DNA of 64,000 nucleotides from Rhizobium leguminosarum (lineage in GTDB: Bacteria; Pseudomonadota; Alphaproteobacteria; Rhizobiales; Rhizobiaceae). Under the pieces are notes generated by a model. The model had not been told where the DNA came from, made no database searches, and saw only the letters and a list, made by a program, of their open reading frames with translations. The stretch spans positions 124,001-188,000 of the forward strand of contig NZ_LWBS01000461.1 in the NCBI RefSeq assembly GCF_001652265.1, read 5' to 3'. The translations under genes were made by a program, and so were the position numbers. Positions within the stretch are counted from its first letter, which is position 1; each line of letters starts with the position of its first letter. Of the stretch, positions 1 through 10,312 are shown one piece after another.

Positions 1-388
1 CGGTGGCGTTGTCGGCAGGCGTGCGGCCTTCCGAGCTCTCGCCGGCGCCGGCCGGCAGCATGTCGTAGAGCTTGGCGACCTTGAGGTCCTTGTCACCGAT
101 CAGCGGATATTCGACGTCGAAGCCGGTGGCGGTCTTGATGTCGTTCTTCCACTTGGCATGACTTTCCACCGGATCGACGGAGATGCCGATGACCTTGGCG
201 CCACGCTTGGAAAATTCCCCGGCCAGGCCGGCCATGGCGCCGAGCTCGGTCGTGCAAACCGGCGTGAAATTCTTCGGATGCGAGAACAGGACGGCCCAGC
301 CGTTGCCGATCCACTCATGGAAGCTGATCGGTCCCTGGGTGGTGTCGGCGGTAAAATCGGGGGCAATATCGTTGATGCGTAAGCTCAT
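1..388 (-). CDS. 1-Cys peroxiredoxin (AhpC/TSA, Prx6 type), 3' end cut by window edge
   Basis: The protein starts MSLRINDIAPDF at the ATG whose complement lies at 386-388 and stays open to base 1, so the C-terminus is outside the window. The motif FTPVCTTE carries the peroxidatic cysteine at residue 45 and matches the Prx6/1-Cys subfamily, where the motif is P-V-C-T-T-E. Known members are cytosolic and reduce hydrogen peroxide and organic peroxides. It is transcribed away from the rest of the window and is not obviously in an operon with dctP, which lies 293 bases upstream. Family assignment is firm; the physiological reductant cannot be told from sequence. Confidence 0.92.
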   Translation of the reverse strand, partial: MSLRINDIAPDFTADTTQGPISFHEWIGNGWAVLFSHPKNFTPVCTTELGAMAGLAGEFSKRGAKVIGISVDPVESHAKWKNDIKTATGFDVEYPLIGDKDLKVAKLYDMLPAGAGESSEGRTPADNAT

Positions 389-622
389 GGTCGGCCCTCC
401 AAAGCCTTGATGTTCAATGTTGTTTATCTCAAATCGATGCCATGGGATCCGTCCGCCGGCAGCGGTAGCGACATTGCGGTCAAGAGGATCGCACCGGCCG
501 AAGGTAAAAACTTCCCATTCCAGGATTTTAAGTAAGTTATATACCACGATCATCGAAGGCATGCTCTTTCGATTTCCGGCCTGCTCCGACATTATTTTTC
601 CGGCAAGTGCACGCGATGAAGA

Positions 623-644
623 GACCGATGGTTTTCCATCGGTC
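623..644 (-). terminator. hairpin downstream of dctP
   Basis: GACCGATGG and CCATCGGTC form a perfect 9-bp stem with a TTTT loop, 38 bases after the dctP stop. No T-run follows on the minus strand, so it may be a processing or stabilising hairpin and not a classical intrinsic terminator. Apart from this the 389-681 interval shows only promoter-length DNA for the peroxiredoxin. Confidence 0.45.
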
Positions 645-681
645 CCCGTTCAAAGCTGCAGGAGAACCGTCCGCCGCTTGC

Positions 682-1680
682 TCAGGCGGCCTGGATCGAT
701 TTGATCCTGTCGATGCCGCCGACAACCGGCGCGAAATCGTCCCACACACCCTGGGCGCCCTTCTGCCATTCGTCGAAGGCTTCCGGCGTCAAGAGCTTTC
801 CGCCGTTGGCAAGCGCCGTCTCGACGGATTTAGATTCGTCATCGACGATCAACTGGTTGAAATAGGCAGCCCCCTCGCTGGAGGCCTGCTGGAACACCGC
901 CTTCTGCTCGTCATTGAGGCCGGCCCAGAAGGTCGAGGCATAATAGATGACGCCTGATGCCCAGATGTGGCCGGTCTCCGTCATGTCTGGCACGACCTCG
1001 TAGAGCTTGAAGCCGGCATAGGCCGATTTGGTCAGATCCATCGCGTCGGCGACGCCGGTTGCGAGCGCATTATACGTCTCGGTGATCGGAATGCCGATCG
1101 GCGTCGTGCCGAATGCGCTCCAGAGCTTGGTGTGCAGCGGGCTCTGGATGACACGGATGCGCTTGCCCTTGAGCTGCTCCGGCCGCGTCACTGGTTCCTT
1201 GGTCAGGAGATGGCGGGCGCCGTAATTGATGAAATCGCCGACGACGAAATTCTGCGCCTGCAATTTCTGCTTAAGATCGGCGCCGACATCGCCACCGACG
1301 GTTTTGCGAACATGGTCGGCATCGCGGAAGAGAAAAGGCAGATCGAGGATCTGCACTTCCGGCGCCCAGCCGGAGAGCGACGAGACCGTCGAAAGGCTGG
1401 CCTGGATGGAACCGAGACGCACGCCCTCGGCCACTTCCTTCTCGCCGCCGAGCGCACCGTTCCTGACGATATTGAACTTGAACTGGCCGGGAAGCTTCGC
1501 TTCGACCAATTCGCCAATCTTCACCCAGATCTTCGTCTCCGGCTTGTCGTCGCCGAGCAGCGAAGCAATCGTGATCGTCGTCGTGCGGGCAGCGGCCGTG
1601 CGGACGAAGGCGGGCGCTGCAAGCGCCGTTCCGGCGAGAGCTGTCGTCTTCAGGAAATTGCGTCGGTTGAGATTGTCCAT
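682..1680 (-). CDS. dctP: TRAP transporter substrate-binding protein (DctP family)
   Basis: A 332-residue periplasmic binding protein. The N-terminus has a twin-arginine type signal (RRNFLKTTALAG, then an Ala-rich stretch to about residue 32), so export folded through Tat is likely. The body fits the DctP family, with the conserved segment around LKGKRIRVIQSPLHTKLW (about residues 165-185) that contains the arginine normally contacting the substrate carboxylate. The gene follows the fused permease gene by 13 bases, forming a two-gene TRAP operon. TRAP systems import organic acids or sialic/sugar acids using ion gradients; the substrate here is not predictable, though the sugar ABC genes and LacI regulator nearby hint at a sugar-acid. 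Confidence 0.93.
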   Translation of the reverse strand: MDNLNRRNFLKTTALAGTALAAPAFVRTAAARTTTITIASLLGDDKPETKIWVKIGELVEAKLPGQFKFNIVRNGALGGEKEVAEGVRLGSIQASLSTVSSLSGWAPEVQILDLPFLFRDADHVRKTVGGDVGADLKQKLQAQNFVVGDFINYGARHLLTKEPVTRPEQLKGKRIRVIQSPLHTKLWSAFGTTPIGIPITETYNALATGVADAMDLTKSAYAGFKLYEVVPDMTETGHIWASGVIYYASTFWAGLNDEQKAVFQQASSEGAAYFNQLIVDDESKSVETALANGGKLLTPEAFDEWQKGAQGVWDDFAPVVGGIDRIKSIQAA

Positions 1681-1693
1681 GGGGTTGTCCTGT

Positions 1694-3526
1694 TTACGAG
1701 AAGATGATGGCCCAGGCGCAGAGGATTGCGAGCGAGACCAGGAGAGCGAGCAGATAGGGAACCACCGCCCGAAAGAGCTCCGAGGCAGGAATGCGCGTGA
1801 CGCCGCTGACGACGAAGATCAGCATGCCGAGCGGCGGCGTCAGCCCGTGGATCATCAGGTTGACGACGATGATCACGCCGAATTGGATGGGATCGATGCC
1901 GGCGGCAACCGCTGCTGGCAGCAGGATCGGACCGAAGAGCAGGATCGCGGCGCCGATATCGAGAACGAGGCCAACGACCAGCAGGATGACGTTCGACAGC
2001 AGGATGACCGCAAGCGCACTGCCGCCGAGCACCGTCGTCAGATGCGAGATCAACCCGGACACATCGTCGACCGCCAGTAGGAAAGCAAAGGGGCCGGCCG
2101 TGCCGATGAGAAGACCGATCGCCGCCGCTTCAACGGCCGCCTGGCGAAAGGCGGCGTAGAGCGAGAGGATGCCGAGCCGCGCACCGATGCCGAGCAGCAA
2201 CGTGTAGAAAGCAGCAAGTGCTGCGGCTTCCGTGGTGGTGACGATACCGATGCGGATGCCGACGACGACGATGACGCCGAGCCCGAAGGCCGGGATTGCC
2301 TGGACCGCCGATTGCCAGCGCTGTCTCGCATTTGCGCGTGGCAACGGCACCTGTTCGCTGACCGTCAGATGGATTGCGACCGCCAGGCATATGGCCATCA
2401 ACCCGCCGGCAAAGAAGCCGCCGACGAGCAGCGAGCCGACGGAAAGATTGGTGGCCGTCGCAAGAATGAGAAAGGCGATCGACGGCGGGATGACATTGTC
2501 GAGAACCGATGTCGAGGCGATGATCGCCGCTGCCTGCGCCGGCCGGTAGCCGTGTTTGACCAGCTCGGGCTGGAAGGTCGATGCGCCGAAAGCGGCATTT
2601 GCGACCGACGAGCCGGAGGCGCCGGAAAAGAGAACGCTGGTGAGCAGAGTCGTCTGTGCCAGTCCGGCCCGGCGATGGCCGACCATGGCGGCGGCAAAGC
2701 GCACAAGCTGGTTGGCGACTCCGGAGGCCGTCAGCAGGCCGCCGGCGAGCAGGAAGAAGGGAATGGCGAGCAGCAGGAATTTCGAGATTCCGGTGACGGT
2801 CGCGGAGACGATGGCCGGCTCCGGCAGGCTGCTGCCGAAGGCGATGACGACATAGGCCGCGGCAAGAAAGGCGTGCGGCAGCGGCGCGGCGAGCACGAGG
2901 CCGACCGCGGCGATCAGTCCAAGAAAAATGCTCGGCGGCCAGTCGAGATCGAGCGCGACATGCGGAATGCCGGCATAGAGCCCGACACCGACGGCAAGCG
3001 AGAGCAAAACCGGCAGGATCTTGCCTTCCACGATGCGTTGCAGAAGCAGCACGACGAGGATCAGCGCGCCGCCGCCGCCGAGGAAGCCGAAACGGATCCA
3101 TTCCGGCACGCCGAGCGTCGGCGACACGCCGCCAAGCATCGTCATGATCTCGCTGCCGCCGAAGCTCAGGATCAGCGCCGAAAGCACGGTGAACACATCA
3201 GCGCCGACCGGCGTCACCTTCTGCAGGCTTTCCGGCAGCATTTTGACGAAGACGTCGAGGCGCATGGCAAGCGCGCTGTTGAGGCTGAGCGGCGCGCCGA
3301 GCGCGATCAGGCCCACATGCAGCCAGATGCCGAGATCCTCGGCGCCGACGAAGCCGGCGCTGAAGAAATAACGCAGGCAGACGGTGACGAGCACCATGAA
3401 GAGCAGCCCGGCGAGAACGAGTGCCGCCGCAATGCCGAGAACCGCTTCGATCGCCCTCAAGGCGCGCGCGGCAAGTCCGTCATCCAGAGCAGTCCGTTCG
3501 ATCGGATGAAATTCGCTGGTGGCCAC
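1694..3526 (-). CDS. dctQM: TRAP transporter fused permease (DctQ-DctM)
   Basis: A 610-residue integral membrane protein. Residues 1 to about 170 carry the four-helix small permease (DctQ) pattern and about 180-610 the large permease (DctM) with many hydrophobic helices; motifs such as FSGASGSSVANAAFG and NVIPPSIAF are typical of DctM. The two subunits are separate genes in the founding systems and a single fused gene here, which is a known variant. It partners with the binding protein encoded just downstream. The gap of 118 bases to the end of the sugar ABC operon shows no clear terminator, so read-through from that operon is possible. Confidence 0.92.
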   Translation of the reverse strand: MATSEFHPIERTALDDGLAARALRAIEAVLGIAAALVLAGLLFMVLVTVCLRYFFSAGFVGAEDLGIWLHVGLIALGAPLSLNSALAMRLDVFVKMLPESLQKVTPVGADVFTVLSALILSFGGSEIMTMLGGVSPTLGVPEWIRFGFLGGGGALILVVLLLQRIVEGKILPVLLSLAVGVGLYAGIPHVALDLDWPPSIFLGLIAAVGLVLAAPLPHAFLAAAYVVIAFGSSLPEPAIVSATVTGISKFLLLAIPFFLLAGGLLTASGVANQLVRFAAAMVGHRRAGLAQTTLLTSVLFSGASGSSVANAAFGASTFQPELVKHGYRPAQAAAIIASTSVLDNVIPPSIAFLILATATNLSVGSLLVGGFFAGGLMAICLAVAIHLTVSEQVPLPRANARQRWQSAVQAIPAFGLGVIVVVGIRIGIVTTTEAAALAAFYTLLLGIGARLGILSLYAAFRQAAVEAAAIGLLIGTAGPFAFLLAVDDVSGLISHLTTVLGGSALAVILLSNVILLVVGLVLDIGAAILLFGPILLPAAVAAGIDPIQFGVIIVVNLMIHGLTPPLGMLIFVVSGVTRIPASELFRAVVPYLLALLVSLAILCAWAIIFS

Positions 3527-3644
3527 AAAACGTACCTTCTGACTTCCCTGCTGACATCGAGCCGCGGCAGCTCCTTTTCGCCGAAACGATAGGTTTCCTC
3601 AAGCAGCGGATGCTGGAAAAGATGAAAGTATCGACAACGGCCGA

Positions 3645-4628
3645 TCAGGCCGGCTTCTGGCGGCCATAGAGCAGGAGCATGCCGATGATGACGGCGCCGT
3701 AGATGAGCTGGCGGCCGGCCTCCTCGATCTGCATCACCGAGAGGATGGATTGCAGCAGCGTGATCAGGATGACGCCCGCCACCGTTCCCAGGTAGGAACC
3801 CTTGCCGCCGAGCACATGCGTGCCACCGAGAACGACGGCCGCGATCGACGGCAGCAGATAGGCGTCGCCCATGGACTGCGATGCCTTCGACGCATAACCC
3901 GCCAACAGAACGCCGCCCAGCGCGCTCAACCCTCCTGAGATGACGAAAGCCAGAAGCGTGATCCGGCGGGTGTCGATACCGGACATGTAAGCGGCGCGCT
4001 CGCGGTTTCCGATGGCGTAAAGGGATCGGCCGAAGGTCGTGCGCGTCAACATGAAGACCGCAGCCAAGCCGACGCAGAGCCAGACGAGAACGCCGTTCGG
4101 AAGTCCCGGAATGGTGTAGCCGGTGGCCAGGAACCGCATGGCCGGCGAGGCCGAATCTTGCGGGGAGAAGCCGCCGGTGTAGACGACCATCAGTCCTTGC
4201 GCGACGGCATTGGTCGCCAGCGTGATGATCATCGAGGGAATGCGGAGATAGGCCACCGCCAGGCCGTTGACGAGACCGATCGCAGCGCCGCAGAAAATGC
4301 CGAAGGGGATCGCCAGAACCGAGCCGGTCGTGCCGTAAGCGGTCGCGGCGCAGGCCATCATCGCGCCTGACGTCACCACCCAAGGCACCGACAGGTCGAT
4401 CTGGCCGAGCAGGATGACCGCCATCATGCCGGTGGCGATGACGCCGAGGAACGAGGCCACCTTCAGCTGCTGCAGCAGATAATCCGGCGACAGGAAATTC
4501 GGCGAATAGATCGATCCGGCGAGCAGAAGCAGGATGATGCATCCGAAGGCGGTCGCCACCGCCGGATCGACGCCGCGCAGGCGCGTGGGAATTCGAAGCT
4601 GCCGCATGGATGATGCGTCCTCGCTCAT
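3645..4628 (-). CDS. sugar ABC transporter permease (RbsC/FrcC type), second permease
   Basis: A 327-residue membrane protein of the ribose/fructose type permease family, with about ten hydrophobic segments and the typical GIDLS-like motif LLGQIDLSVPWVV. I chose the ATG at 4628 because it overlaps the stop of the preceding permease gene as ATGA, a sign of translational coupling; the open frame extends upstream but that part is a shadow of the neighbouring gene. It probably forms a heterodimeric channel with the product of the overlapping gene, energised by the ATPase upstream. Cell location is the inner membrane. Substrate class is a pentose, hexose or polyol. Confidence 0.9.
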   Translation of the reverse strand: MSEDASSMRQLRIPTRLRGVDPAVATAFGCIILLLLAGSIYSPNFLSPDYLLQQLKVASFLGVIATGMMAVILLGQIDLSVPWVVTSGAMMACAATAYGTTGSVLAIPFGIFCGAAIGLVNGLAVAYLRIPSMIITLATNAVAQGLMVVYTGGFSPQDSASPAMRFLATGYTIPGLPNGVLVWLCVGLAAVFMLTRTTFGRSLYAIGNRERAAYMSGIDTRRITLLAFVISGGLSALGGVLLAGYASKASQSMGDAYLLPSIAAVVLGGTHVLGGKGSYLGTVAGVILITLLQSILSVMQIEEAGRQLIYGAVIIGMLLLYGRQKPA

Positions 4629-5616
4629 TGAAACCACTCCAATCGATTGCGGACCCTGGAAAGACCGAGGCAGCCGATGCCGATCGCCAGCATCAAAACC
4701 ACACCCTGGAACAGCGGCTGCCAAAGCGGATCGAAATCGAAGACGAAGAGCAGATCGCCGATCGTACGAAAGGCCAAAGCTCCGAAGACAGCGCCGACGG
4801 CGCTTCCCTTGCCCCCCGCAAGGGAAACGCCGCCGAGCACCACCGCCGCGATCGAATAGAGCGTGTAGGCGTTGCCGCTCGCAAACGCCGCTTCGCCGGT
4901 ATAGGAGAAAAAGGTGAGATAGAGCCCGCCGATCGCCGAAAGTAGTCCGCCCAGCGCATAGGCTGTCAATTTCGCCCGCTTGACGGGCATTGCCGACATA
5001 TAGGCGGCGTTCTCAGCCGACCCCACCGCATAGGCCGCCCTGCCGATCGCCGAGCGGCTGAACGGCACCCAGATGACGACAATCACGGCGAGAAGCACGA
5101 CGAGGCTTGCCGGAACGACCCCTAGGAGTTTCGAGGTGAAGGCATCGGCCAGATCCTCGTTGACAGAACCGCCGGGTGTCGGTCGCAGCAGGAGCGCCAG
5201 CCCGTAGAAGATCGCGCTGGTCGCGATCGTCGCCACGATAGGCTGCAGCCGGCCGAAGATGATGATGAGCCCGTTCAGCATGCCGCAGCCGAGCCCTGCG
5301 AGCAGCACGACGACGACACCCGCTCCGGTTTGCAACGGCGTGCCAACGACAAGCCAGGATGCAAGACAATTGCAGAGCACAAGAACCATGCCGGCTGAGA
5401 GATCGATGCCGGCGGTGATGACGACCAAGCACTGCGCCATGGCGACGAAGGCGAGCAGCGTCGCCTTGTTCGAAGCCGTCTGCACGACGTTGGGCGTGAA
5501 GCCCGCCGGGTGGTTCGAGACGTAGAGGGCGAACATGGCGACGAAGAGGAGTGCTGCAAACAGCGTTCCCTTCTGCTGCGCATACCAGAACCGCCGGTCG
5601 CCGGAAGCATGCTTGT

Positions 5617-5620
<4 letters not shown>
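4625..5620 (-). CDS. sugar ABC transporter permease (RbsC/FrcC type), first permease
   Basis: A 331-residue inner-membrane permease. The motif VVITAGIDLSAGMVL near residue 65 is the hallmark of this branched family (RbsC, XylH, FrcC), and GGVSLAGGKGS lies in the conserved loop that meets the ATPase. Its start overlaps the ATPase stop by four bases (ATGA) and its stop overlaps the start of the second permease in the same way, so three genes are coupled in translation. Two different permeases are encoded, where RbsC would act as a homodimer. Confidence 0.91.
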
Positions 5621-7155
<1,535 letters not shown>

Positions 7156-7188
7156 GCGTCCAGCCTCCATTCGGTCTATCACCTTCGA

Positions 7189-7214
7189 GATTGCGGGTGC
7201 GAACACCCGCAATC
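7189..7214 (-). other. perfect hairpin between binding-protein and ATPase genes
   Basis: GATTGCGGGTG and CACCCGCAATC form an 11-bp perfect stem closed by a CGAA tetraloop. It lies directly after the binding-protein stop and before the ATPase ribosome binding site, with no T-run. Such hairpins are known in binding-protein operons (for example malE-malF) to protect the upstream mRNA so that the periplasmic protein is made in excess. That role here is inferred. Confidence 0.7.
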
Positions 7215-7232
7215 AGATCCGGAGGACGGCTG

Positions 7233-8372
7233 CTATTGGTTCTCTTTGGACTGCCCCATGATTTCCTGAGCGCTGAAATTGATGCCGCAGGTGGGGAAGG
7301 AATTGCCGACGAAGAAGTTGTCGGACTGGTTGGGATAGTAATCCTCGCCTTCCTTGAAATCAGGATCCGAAACAATCGCGGTCGGCAGCTTGACGGCCTG
7401 CGGCACAACCTGACCCTCGAGTGCTGCGATCGCCGTCTTGATGGCGACGGCGACCTGGGCCGGGCCAGTGCCGGCGGACGAGCACTTCAGGCCGTCGGCG
7501 GCATGGGCAGCGCAGAATTTGCGGAAGCCATTTTCCGTCTCACCGCCGAAGGGCACGAAGGGATGTTTGGCATCGATCATCGCCTGCACGACGCCGGTAT
7601 CGCCGCCCTGCGCAGTGATGCCATCGAACGGGCCGTTGGTGGCGATCGCGTCAGCCGTCGCCTTCTGGGCAACACCGTCATCCCATTTTCCGACGACCTC
7701 GGTTACCGTGAACTTCTTGCCCGAGGCGTCCAGGGTTTCGTGGATGCCGTTGTGGCGATCCGTATCGACCGACGTACCGGCGACGCCACGCACTTCCAGC
7801 ACCTTGCCGCCGCTCGGCAGATGTTTCATCAGCCAGTCGGCCCAGAGGACGCCGAGACCCTTCTGGTCGACGTTGACGTTGATCGCGTCCTTGGTATCGA
7901 GGATGTTGTCGAAGGCGACGAGAATGACACCGGCCTCTTTGGCGCGCTTGATCACCGGCCCGAAAGCGGTCGGGTTCTGCGCATTGACGACGATGGCATC
8001 ATAACCGGCATCGATGAAGTTGTTGATGGCGGAAATCTGCGCCGGCACATCCTCGCCTGTCGAGACGACCTTGAACTCCTTCAGCTTGGCTGCGACGTCG
8101 GGCTGGGCGGCATAGGCCTTGGCTGTCTGCACCATCTGGATTCGCCAGGTATTGGCGATGTAACCGTTGGCGAGCGCGATGCGATAGGGGCCGTCCTTCT
8201 TTGGATATTGCAGGAACTGTGTGTCGGCGGCCCACGGCACCATGCAGCCGGGCTCGGCGGCCGGGCCGGACACGACCTTCGGTTCCGCGCTGGCCGCGCC
8301 ACAGAGCAGGGCAAGCGCGGACACGGAAAACGCGGCAATGCGAGCCAGTTTGGCTTCTTTCACCTTAAACAT
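7233..8372 (-). CDS. sugar ABC transporter substrate-binding protein
   Basis: A 379-residue exported protein with a Sec signal (basic MFKVKEAKLAR, hydrophobic core, ASA cleavage site near residue 28). The fold is that of periplasmic binding protein type 1 (RbsB-like): the segment AGYDAIVVNAQNPTAFGPVI and the motif VAFDN are typical of the hinge and ligand cleft. The start has a strong GGAGGAG ribosome site. It is the first gene of the operon, read leftwards from the LacI-controlled intergenic region, so it likely feeds the two permeases and ATPase downstream. Ligand unknown; four cysteines in the mature part are somewhat unusual for the family. Confidence 0.92.
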   Translation of the reverse strand: MFKVKEAKLARIAAFSVSALALLCGAASAEPKVVSGPAAEPGCMVPWAADTQFLQYPKKDGPYRIALANGYIANTWRIQMVQTAKAYAAQPDVAAKLKEFKVVSTGEDVPAQISAINNFIDAGYDAIVVNAQNPTAFGPVIKRAKEAGVILVAFDNILDTKDAINVNVDQKGLGVLWADWLMKHLPSGGKVLEVRGVAGTSVDTDRHNGIHETLDASGKKFTVTEVVGKWDDGVAQKATADAIATNGPFDGITAQGGDTGVVQAMIDAKHPFVPFGGETENGFRKFCAAHAADGLKCSSAGTGPAQVAVAIKTAIAALEGQVVPQAVKLPTAIVSDPDFKEGEDYYPNQSDNFFVGNSFPTCGINFSAQEIMGQSKENQ

Positions 8373-8485
8373 GAATGTTCTCCTCCTCAGGCGGACCGAG
8401 CCGCCTCTCCTATGCTTTGATTTGCATACTTGGTCCCGGAAGGCTCCACCCCGTCCCTTTCCGGTACAATTTTAGGTTAACATAG

Positions 8486-8501
8486 TTGACAGCGCTGTCA
8501 A
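8486..8501. promoter_or_regulatory. LacI-family operator, perfect 16-bp palindrome
   Basis: TTGACAGCGCTGTCAA is a perfect palindrome centred on the CpG expected for LacI/GalR-family operators. It lies 114 bases upstream of the binding-protein start and 100 bases upstream of the regulator start, where it could control both. Confidence 0.82.
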
Positions 8502-8508
8502 ATCGTAT

Positions 8509-8524
8509 CTGCTAGCGCTGTCAA
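8509..8524. promoter_or_regulatory. second LacI-family operator, degenerate left half
   Basis: CTGCTAGCGCTGTCAA repeats the right half GCTGTCAA exactly and matches 5 of 8 bases in the left half of the site at 8486. Centre-to-centre distance is 23 bp, near two helical turns, so two dimers could bind the same face of the DNA. Confidence 0.65.
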
Positions 8525-8600
8525 CAACAGCAATGAGCAAATATTCTCTATTTTTAAAGAATATGAGAATCAATATTCTGGAACGAATGGCGGGACTTGC

Positions 8601-9626
8601 ATGCCGCGGATAACACTTGATGACGTGGCAAATCTTGCCGGCGTCAGCCCGATCACGGTTTCGAGGGTGCTGCGCAAGCCCGATGCGGTCTCGCCAGGCC
8701 TGCGGCTGCGCGTCGATGCCGCCGTCAAGGAACTCGGCTATGTGCCGAATATTGCCGCGAGCCGCCTCGCCTCCTCGCGCACGCATGCGATCGGCGTCAT
8801 CGTTCCGACCCTCTACAACGTTATCTTCGCGGAATATCTGTTTGCGCTTCACGAGGGGCTGGTCGCCGCCGGCTTCCAGGTGATCGTCGTCAACAGCCGC
8901 TATTCCGAGATCGAGGAGGAAAACGCCATCAAGGCATTACTCGGGCAAAGGGTGGAGGCGATCATCATCGCCGGCACTCATCACACGCCGCTCTCGCGTC
9001 AGCTTCTCGCCCAGGCTCGTCTGCCCGTTGTCGAGACCTTCGAGCTTTCTCCAAACCCGATCGACCTCAACATCGGCATGTCGCAGGAGCATGCCGGGCA
9101 GACGGCGACGCAGCACCTGATCGAACGGGGTTTCCGCCGGATCGCCTTCCTAACCGGCAATCTCGACCACCGCGCCCAGTCGCGTTTCGACGGCTACCGG
9201 CTGGCAATGCAGGAGGCGGAGCTGCCGAATCTGGAGATCATCGCCGAGAGGCCACGCCATAGCTCCGTGGTACTCGGCTCCGACCTCTTCGCCATGACGC
9301 ATGAACGTGGCGACGTGCCCGAGGCGATCTTCTGCACTGACGACAATCTGGCGCTCGGCGCCATGCAGGAATGCCGCAAACGCGGCATCCGTGTGCCCGA
9401 TGACATCTCGATCATCGGATTTCACGACCTGGAATTCGCCGCCTGCGCCGCACCCTCCCTCTCCTCGATCGCGACTCGGCGTTTCGAAACCGGAAAACTC
9501 GCGGCCGAAAGGGTGCTTGCCGCTTTGAATTCCTCCGTGGTATCGAGGGCCGAGCAGATCGACCTCGGCTTTGCCTTGATTCCGCGCGAAAGCACGGCAA
9601 TCCGATCATATTTTGTGCATACTTAG
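8601..9626 (+). CDS. LacI-family transcriptional regulator
   Basis: A 341-residue one-component regulator. Residues 3-25 (ITLDDVANLAGVSPITVSRVL) are a canonical LacI helix-turn-helix followed by a hinge helix with RLASSRT, and the rest is a periplasmic-binding-protein-like sensor domain. Overall style is closest to the GntR (gluconate) branch of the LacI family. It is divergent from the ABC sugar operon, and the two palindromes between them are its probable targets, so autoregulation and repression of the transporter are likely. The TRAP genes downstream of the ABC operon could fall under the same control. The effector is unknown. Confidence 0.92.
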   Translation: MPRITLDDVANLAGVSPITVSRVLRKPDAVSPGLRLRVDAAVKELGYVPNIAASRLASSRTHAIGVIVPTLYNVIFAEYLFALHEGLVAAGFQVIVVNSRYSEIEEENAIKALLGQRVEAIIIAGTHHTPLSRQLLAQARLPVVETFELSPNPIDLNIGMSQEHAGQTATQHLIERGFRRIAFLTGNLDHRAQSRFDGYRLAMQEAELPNLEIIAERPRHSSVVLGSDLFAMTHERGDVPEAIFCTDDNLALGAMQECRKRGIRVPDDISIIGFHDLEFAACAAPSLSSIATRRFETGKLAAERVLAALNSSVVSRAEQIDLGFALIPRESTAIRSYFVHT

Positions 9627-9690
9627 TTTTTGCACACTTTTCAGGCTGGCGCGCTTGCCAAAATTGCTGCAGTGCGTCATGAATAGAACA

Positions 9691-10278
9691 ATGACGCATC
9701 TCGATCTGACAATTCTGGTGATCGACGAAAATGCCATACGCGCCTCCATCATCGAAGAAGGACTGCGCGAGGCAGGGCATGTGCGCGTCACCGTGGTCCA
9801 CGAGGTCAACGGCATCGCGCGAATCATCGAAACGCTGATGCCCGACGTGATCATCATCGATATCGAGAATCCAAACCGCGACATGATGGAGCATCTGTTC
9901 CAGCTGACGCGCACGGTCAGCCGCCCGATCGCCATGTTCGTTGATCGCTCCGACACGGCCTCGATCGAGGCTGCCGTCGATGCCGGCGTCTCGGCCTATA
10001 TCGTCGACGGATTGAAGAAGGAACGCGTCAAACCGATCCTCGACATGGCCGTCAGCCGCTTCAATGCCTTCAACCGGCTACGGCGGGAGCTTGCCGATGC
10101 CCGCTCCGCGCTAGAGGAACGCAAGCTGGTCGAGCGCGCCAAGGGCATATTGATGAAGATGCGCGGCCTGTCGGAGGAAGAGGCTTTCGCCCTGCTGCGC
10201 CAGACAGCGATGAACGAAAAGAAGAAGATGTCGGAAATCGCCCAGAGCGTCGTCACTGCCGCGGGGCTGTTGATGTAA
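9691..10278 (+). CDS. nasT: ANTAR-domain antiterminator NasT
   Basis: About 195 residues starting MTHLDLTILVIDENAIR. The N-terminal half is a receiver-like domain (acidic residues in VIDEN and IIIDIEN, but not a clear phosphorylation set), and the C-terminal third is an ANTAR RNA-binding domain with the family pattern LVERAKGILMKMRGLSEEEA. An alternative ATG lies 12 bases upstream at 9679; neither has a strong ribosome site. It is followed after 34 bases by nasS. Known NasT proteins bind leader RNA hairpins and allow transcription through a terminator ahead of nitrate assimilation genes when released from NasS; the leader at 11807-12025 is the expected target. Confidence 0.92.
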   Translation: MTHLDLTILVIDENAIRASIIEEGLREAGHVRVTVVHEVNGIARIIETLMPDVIIIDIENPNRDMMEHLFQLTRTVSRPIAMFVDRSDTASIEAAVDAGVSAYIVDGLKKERVKPILDMAVSRFNAFNRLRRELADARSALEERKLVERAKGILMKMRGLSEEEAFALLRQTAMNEKKKMSEIAQSVVTAAGLLM

Positions 10279-10312
10279 TGGCCGACCTGATGAATTTCCG
10301 GAGGAAACCGGA

